Source: Metridium senile (taxonomy: Eukaryota; Cnidaria; Anthozoa; Actiniaria; Metridiidae). From it: a stretch of DNA of 64,000 bases. Positions within the stretch are counted from its first letter, which is position 1; each line of letters begins with the position of its first letter. A model generated the notes under the pieces. The model saw only the letters and a program-made list of their open reading frames with translations. It was not told the origin of the DNA and did no database searches. The stretch lies in NCBI GenBank assembly GCA_949775045.1, contig OX459101.1, positions 8,168,601 to 8,232,600 on the forward strand. The letters are read 5' to 3'. Positions 59,601 to 64,000 of this stretch are shown piece after piece. Both the position numbers and the translations under genes were made by a program.

Positions 59601-61106
59601 CTGATCACACGATAGAGATGTACTAATATAGCCTATCAGGAGTGTGAACAGGAATGTACATGTCCAATGAAGTATATTAGCCAATCAGCAATGTACACAT
59701 ATAGTACGTATTACATATCTACCGCATGCTAACTATAGGAGGGCGTCTTTTGCAATCGGTACCGTTGCAGTATACATATATACTTAGTATTCGCCTTTTT
59801 GCCCACCCACCCTCTCCTGTAGGTAGTCTTGAGTCATATGTGGTTTTCTAAAGTTTTATACTTTTATTCATACAATAATTATAGGAATTACCCCACGTAG
59901 GGCACATGTCAGTAGGACATGTTATGATTTATATATGAATTGTTATAATAAATAGATATATTATAGATGTAATAGTTATGTTTTGTATGTGACAATAAAG
60001 ACTACTTAATCCCAAGCTGTGAGTGATGTCTTGTGTGTCTAGCTCAAATCTAAATGTAATCAAAATGTCAAAGTAATCATATTAATAGTCAATTCCATCA
60101 AACAAAATGCCAAATCCGGTAATCAAAATGCCAAAGTAATCAAATGAAAACTCAATGCCATTAAACAAATCGAATTGTATGCGGACTCTTCGGAAGCAGG
60201 AACCCATTGGACGAAAAACCATTGGAAAAACCCATTCTCACTACTAGTTTTAAGTGATTCCAACTACTCAAACCAAGATTGAAGTGAATTTTGACTCAGA
60301 ACTAAGATTTAAGTAATTTGAACTTGGTTCAAGCATAGTTAATGTCCAGGGGTTGGGGGTGGGAGGGGGGGGGGGGGGGGGTACTCCCTTTGTCCAAGTG
60401 GTAGGGGTGATTGCGGAGGTGGAGGTTTTGAAAACCACCCCTTAAACAATTGTTAATTATTAGTTTTTGCAATATATGTGTAAACCTAAGCATTCTAGCT
60501 TGCTTCCAACATACCTGGGAATTCATTCAGCAGCGCTGTTCTGTCTTCAGAAATAGGTGTTCTAAGCCTCTTCTCAATCGACTTTCGCCATTCGTCTACG
60601 TATTCAGATGCTGGAGAGTAATGTTCCACAATTCTCAGCAAAGCCCCTTGAATTGGCGGCCAAAGATGATTTAATTCATGTTCAGTAATGTCCATTTCAT
60701 AAGTATGAGCAAATGTAGTATTGCGGTAGTACATGATTCTTGCTAAATCTGCTTCTAAAGAAAGGTCGTTATCAATTGGTAATGCATTCCATCCTGTAGC
60801 AGGCTCAGTGAGGTTGCAAATGTTTCTGAGCAGCTTCAATAGCAAGGTCAAGTCGAAATTGTTCGACTCGCCGTATGTAGTGTCGGAAGGGAAAAGTTTT
60901 TCCCACTCCGTTTGATTTATAACCCTTTTTCTTTTCAAATCCTCCAGAACAGCTTTGTGACTTTGAAGAATCCATGGAAGTGTCTTAGGAAAGTTAATGT
61001 AGTCGAACAATCCTCGAACGATTTTTGTTCCTGCTTGAATTAAAACTCGAGAAAGTCGAAGAAAATTGTCACTTTCCGGTGTTGGTTCTAGGGCTGCTTC
61101 GGCCAT
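47602..61106 (-). CDS. HEPN / Roc-COR GTPase / Death / Death-like protein (gene B)
   Basis: Exons read right to left: 61106-60515 (HEPN, RNTTFAH intact), 54889-54498 (Roc part 1, GQARAGKTS), 53974-53231 (Roc part 2, DFAGE, TNAD), 52564-52334 and 51872-51090 (COR with Cys-rich tail), 50761-50446 (Death), 47945-47602 (Death-like, stop). Frame holds throughout; about 1133 residues. ROCO GTPases use the COR domain to dimerise and Death domains to recruit adaptors; HEPN domains with R-x4-6-H are often RNases. A membrane-free cytosolic sensor-effector is inferred. Oddities: a deletion removed the original Roc part 1 donor, so a nearby GTTAGT donor in the right phase is assumed; the Gln after DFAG is Glu; the first Death exon has a 12-nt in-frame duplication (ACDI); a 4-nt insertion alters the last residues relative to copy A. 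Confidence 0.75.
48895..50195. repeat. 26-bp minisatellite, about 50 units
   Basis: The unit AATAACAATGATGATATGGT plus GGTGGT, with a recurring variant AATAATGACGATGATATGGT, fills about 1.3 kb of the intron between the two Death exons of gene B. Copy A has about one unit at the same place. All three minus frames stay open because the unit has no stop in any phase. Confidence 0.97.
50270..50445 (-). repeat. ATC/GAT simple repeat next to Death exon 1 of gene B
   Basis: CATCATCATCATAAT phrases. The equivalent intron stretch in copy A is much longer (13667-14495). Confidence 0.85.
52675..53074. mobile_element. MITE with ATAGAGTACCGAAGTG ends (copy B)
   Basis: Same element as 26865-27269, in the intron between the second Roc exon and the first COR exon. 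Confidence 0.85.
53985..54255. repeat. ATGA/TTAA microsatellite in Roc intron of gene B
   Basis: GAATGAATGA and TTAATTAATTAA runs; counterpart of 28735-29000. Confidence 0.85.
55340..56160. other. HEPN-Roc intron, non-coding
   Basis: Homologous to parts of 30560-32490. Contains an inverted repeat at 55433-55581 (CACTAGAGTGATTTTCATA with GAAAATCACTCTA). Confidence 0.5.
56212..56508 (+). mobile_element. Short non-autonomous relative of the adjacent Crypton
   Basis: Begins TTCATGAATAATTAATGAG and ends ATACAACACGGCCGCTCATG then TTGTAAACA. Both ends match, in inverted orientation, the ends of 56702-59110. A hairpin GTTGTATCGGCGATACAATC lies inside. Located in the TAATG array. Confidence 0.65.
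56509..56701. repeat. TAATG microsatellite between the two Crypton-type elements
   Basis: AATGTAATAATGT units, the continuation of the array that copy A has at 32502-33555. Confidence 0.9.
56702..59110 (+). mobile_element. Crypton-like tyrosine-recombinase element
   Basis: The left end is TGTTTACAACATGAGCGG and the right end CTCATTAATTATTCATGAA. The ends are not inverted repeats of each other, as expected for Cryptons; they are the reversed ends of 56212-56508. Copy A has no insertion here. A tandem repeat of about 31 bp lies at 58859-58919. Confidence 0.65.
56894..58799 (+). pseudogene. Degraded Crypton tyrosine recombinase
   Basis: Fragments in order: NTKWAVKLFHEWQFKRQ (about 56985), YPPKTLYILA followed by a stop in place of a usual Cys (57226), EEEKIFWEKELLGQ and YFYCGKLFGLRANEQR (57480-57600), then about 550 bp of T-rich insertion, then SPVGINTLTKILPDKLC, TLHCLRITCASRLFQ, RERTGHRS and LYRYQKPS (58370-58560). 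These are the DUF3504/Crypton tyrosine-recombinase blocks, with the catalytic R, HxxR, H and Y visible. Frameshifts, a stop and the insertion inactivate it. The tail past 58600 is Ser/Asp-rich. Confidence 0.8.
59111..60440. other. Microsatellite remnants and non-coding intron
   Basis: TAATG units and two copies of GTGAATGTGAAC...CAGTGAGTTTTT-type sequence at 59185-59340, then AT-rich DNA. A poly-G run at 60362-60380 leads into GGTACTCCCTTTGTCC, an end of the 16745-17060 repeat family. Confidence 0.5.
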
Positions 61107-61367
61107 GATTGCTGCAATTCCCTCAATATCCTTTTTAGACTACATCTAGATCGTTTTTTTTCTTGAACACTACCGAGTTTCAATCCAGTCAATTATGAAA
61201 CGAAAGTATTCTCGCAGGCCAGGCCGTCGGGAACGCAGGCCAGGTCGGCCAGGTCGGTGGAAACAGACTCACTGCTCACTGCTATAGGACTGTAAACGAG
61301 TCGTATTGCGTGACGAACCAAAGGAGCGGCTGCATAGGAGGCTACCCGCGTCTTCGATGAAAACAAA
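61107..61367. promoter_or_regulatory. Bidirectional promoter between gene B and TMEM60
   Basis: Only 261 bp separate the HEPN start (minus) from the TMEM60 start (plus). The HEPN-proximal part resembles copies A and C; the TMEM60-proximal CTTCGATGAAAACAAAATGG resembles locus A. GC content rises over 61210-61270, where AGGCCAGG-type phrases repeat. Confidence 0.5.
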
Positions 61368-61772
61368 ATGGCGACGGTTCATCGTGTGCTGTCACTCTGG
61401 TGTGTTTTTCTTCTCTTTTTGATTTTCCTAGTAATCCGCTTAGACCGCGAGACAACTTGGTTTTGGTTCATCGTATTCATACCTTTTTTCGTGTTTGACT
61501 TTGTGCTGCTTTGCTACATCGTGGTACGATGTATTCAGCATTTGAGAAACGGTCAGCCGTACGGACAACAAAGTGACTTCAGTTTGAAAAGAAAATTGTG
61601 GTTTTTCTTCCTGGTTGCTTGTAAATTAACGTTTCTATTTGTTCTCGGTGCAAAGCTTGAAGGCTTGATCACTGCGTCGTATTACTATGTGTTTATTCCT
61701 CTCTGGGTATTTTTGATTGGAATTGCTTGTGATGTGACTTCCTGGGTTTGGATAAGCTCTCGAACAAGATAG
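61368..61772 (+). CDS. TMEM60: Transmembrane protein 60
   Basis: A single-exon 134-residue protein, the usual length for TMEM60. Four hydrophobic segments are visible: about residues 8-24, 32-54, 78-95 and 103-122. Family-like motifs include VLSLWCVFLLFLIFLVI, TTWFWFIVFIPFFVFD and YYYVFIPLWVFLIG. TMEM60 is a conserved multi-pass membrane protein of unclear molecular role. The start lies in AAAATGG. It is divergent from gene B, and a deleted copy lies beside locus A, so the TMEM60-HEPN pair was duplicated together. Confidence 0.88.
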   Translation: MATVHRVLSLWCVFLLFLIFLVIRLDRETTWFWFIVFIPFFVFDFVLLCYIVVRCIQHLRNGQPYGQQSDFSLKRKLWFFFLVACKLTFLFVLGAKLEGLITASYYYVFIPLWVFLIGIACDVTSWVWISSRTR

Positions 61773-63868
61773 TTGGGATTGTATTGGAAGGAACACAAAT
61801 TTGCGAACAAATCCTGGCCATTCGTGAGGACGACAGTTCATGTGGTCTACTAAGAAGAGACTCATGTGATGGAAGTACGAAGTTATCAACATTTTCTAAA
61901 TACAGAAAAAAAAGAAAATAACGAAAAATCTGCAGTCACAACAATATAAGTAAAGGGAAGTAATTACGTAATTAGTGGCAACTAATACACTGTTCATGTA
62001 ACACAGAATGACTTCCAACGTACTGTCAATGTTGTTAACATTGTCCACTAAAAAAGAAATTAATATCAACAAAAGAAATGATGTGTGACACCACATAAGT
62101 TCACTCTAAATGCTCGATAATAGCATTAATGGTAGGCTTGTCCCCAGCCATGGTATATCGCAGAGTATTGCGGGTGCCTAAAGCCACCACAGCTGGGAAC
62201 TGGGCCTACATTAATGGGTGAGCGTAGTGTTTACAAGTGTTTGGTATTGTGATGCTAAGTTGCCAACCATTTTCAAAATAGGTTCTTAATTTTCTTTGTT
62301 CTAATAACAATGGCTGGTTTGCAAAACCATAACAAAATACGTCACTGTATGTCCACCTATTTGTGAACATAGAATTAATAATTCTTATTCCATATTCACT
62401 GTTTCTCATTATACAGTTAAAAATTGAAATTTCAACTGCTGAAAACAAATAAACAAAGAATCACATGTCACTTGTAGTGTTGATCTCTACTTAACATGAT
62501 AGGTAATATAATGAAATTTGTAGCACCGTAAAAAATGTTGAACTAACTTTACCGACGTTTTGAGCTTTAGCCCTTTGTCGAACATGGACAATGTTAATGA
62601 CATAGCTGTATGTTGTGCAGAAAATTCTGCCAACACAACATTGCTTAAAAGCCAAGTATGTTGCTTTGTATTGCTCATAAAAATGATGGTGAGAATAATA
62701 TGTAATCCAAGCTCAAGAAAATACTTCAGATGTTGTTTCAGGTTCTTAAAACTAACAGCACGTTGCCAGTGGCAGTTCCAGGGAGGGGTCCAATGGTTCC
62801 ATGGAACCCTCCTATGTAACAACAAATACACTGTCTGGAATCTCTGCTCTTGAGCTACCTGTGGCTGCTCTCGCTCCAGTCCAAAACGTTACATTTATGT
62901 TCAAATTTATGTGTGCTTATTGTTGATAGTCAATAAAGTCCTAGTTACAAGAAAACACTTCTAAATATAGGGGTGGCGCAGCATTTTTTTAAGTGTGTGG
63001 GGGGCTGACATTTGTTGGTCTAATATTTGTCCAGAAACAATTTTGCCTAAAACCTCGCAACTTTTCGAAAAAGCCCCTGTCTGCGCCGCCCGTCAATATT
63101 CAGCTGTTTTTAGCATCGGTTTGACCTCTTGTTTACTTGGTTTAACAATCTCAATGGTCGATATTGTTCTCAGTAAATATGTAATGCTGTCCTAGTCAAC
63201 ACTGTCTATAGGGTTCTAGTGCCCTTGGACAGTGACATTACATCAAAATAACCATTAGTTTATGTTATGCTATGACAGCAACATTTGAGACAGAGAAAGG
63301 ACATCAACATTCTGACACTACCCAAAGGCAACAAGTCTTTTAAGTTAGTTACACCAGACTCCAGGGTCGGAGTTAGGGGAGGGGGGGATTGGGGGATTAG
63401 GCTGTAGCTCCTGCTTTTGTACCACAAAATATAAAAATTAAATTAAGAATATTATACCACGGTACGAGAAAACAAGAAAAAAGTCTGAAGAAAAATGCTA
63501 AACTATAAAAACGCAGTGGGCATCCCATACATGTAAACTGAATACAAGGTCTTGTTTCTGTGAATTTTTTCTGGCCACCCCTTCAGCCTAAATTCCTAGA
63601 TCTGCTCCTGGACTCCCCTTGATAAGCTCCCTCTTACCCCCTCAGCAATGTTAACACGTCCAGTCTGAAATGCATGTACATTGTAAAAACATTGATTACA
63701 CAATAAATAACAAGAGATTTGTTTCTATTTTTGACTAATTTGCTTGTAAAAAATAATGCATCTTGAAAATTTACCTATGCATCTATCCATCCAGCCTAAG
63801 AGCTGCCTTGTGGGCTTCCTGTGTAGAATGATGGGCTACCTGTGTTCCTGTGTAAAGTTCACGTCAAG
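61773..63868. other. Intergenic, no gene recognised
   Basis: Short frames look like chance. GACGTTTTGAGCTTTAGCCC at 62551 belongs to a motif of the TTTCGAGC-TTAGCCC-TTCGTC kind often seen in animal interspersed repeats. AATAAA at 62930 and 63701 could serve flanking genes. Confidence 0.4.
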
Positions 63869-64000
63869 ATGGAGGTTGAAAGCGGTGGCAAAGATTTTGA
63901 AGGATGGCTGTGCGCGAAGTTGAAAGAAATAGGTTTAGACGAGGATGTTTTTGGTACATATGTGACAGGGATTCTTGATGAAGAAGATGCGAATGATGAA
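63869..64000 (+). CDS. CCDC43: CCDC43-like protein, N-terminal part
   Basis: The ATG in GTCAAGATGG opens a frame that runs off the window (44 codons). FEGWLCAKLKEIGLDEDVFG and TYVTGILDEED match the conserved N-terminal helical domain of coiled-coil domain protein 43, a small conserved metazoan protein. The rest lies outside the window. Confidence 0.75.
   Translation, partial: MEVESGGKDFEGWLCAKLKEIGLDEDVFGTYVTGILDEEDANDE

Overview
This is animal nuclear DNA, most likely from an anthozoan cnidarian such as a stony coral. The reasons are AT-rich intron-bearing genes with GT-AG splice sites, TTAGGG-type tracts, DZIP3-like HEPN exons, Roc-COR and Death domains, and many short inverted-repeat transposons. 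The species call is inference. Every gene model was built by eye from reading frames, splice-site phase and comparison of the internal duplicates.

Layout. 0.6-4.4 kb holds a lone intact protein-primed family B DNA polymerase of the Polinton/Maverick type, followed by about 1 kb of GC-rich repeats with CACGTG palindromes and a TTAGGG-like tract. 5.9-10.8 kb is nested transposons, including a 2.83 kb element with a 9-bp target duplication that encloses a foldback element. 10.8-61.8 kb is a tandemly duplicated, rearranged cluster of genes that start with a DZIP3-like HEPN exon. Locus B (minus, 61.1 to 47.6 kb) is complete and reads HEPN, Roc GTPase, COR, Death, Death-like. Locus C (minus, 44.8 to 41.0 kb) reads HEPN, TRADD-N-like, Impact, Impact. 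Locus A has been split: HEPN and Roc remain at 35.2-28.0 kb (minus), and COR-Death-Death lies at 11.5-16.1 kb on the plus strand. The junctions fit a single inversion of 11,523-26,787. HEPN exon D (10.9 kb) and HEPN fragment E (17.1-17.7 kb) are orphans. Inside the inverted block lies an unrelated four-exon gene of unknown function (18.9-25.1 kb). TMEM60 (61.4 kb, plus) sits head to head with locus B, and locus A keeps a deleted TMEM60 pseudogene in the same place. CCDC43 begins at the right edge.

The HEPN genes look like innate-immune or stress switches: a putative RNase domain at the N-terminus joined to a GTPase with Death adaptors, or to TRADD-N and translation-linked Impact domains. The HEPN R-N-x4-H motif is intact in B, C and D, and its His is Asn in A and E, the broken loci. 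Comparing A with B also gives empty sites that define several transposon insertions and a minisatellite that grew from about one to about fifty units.
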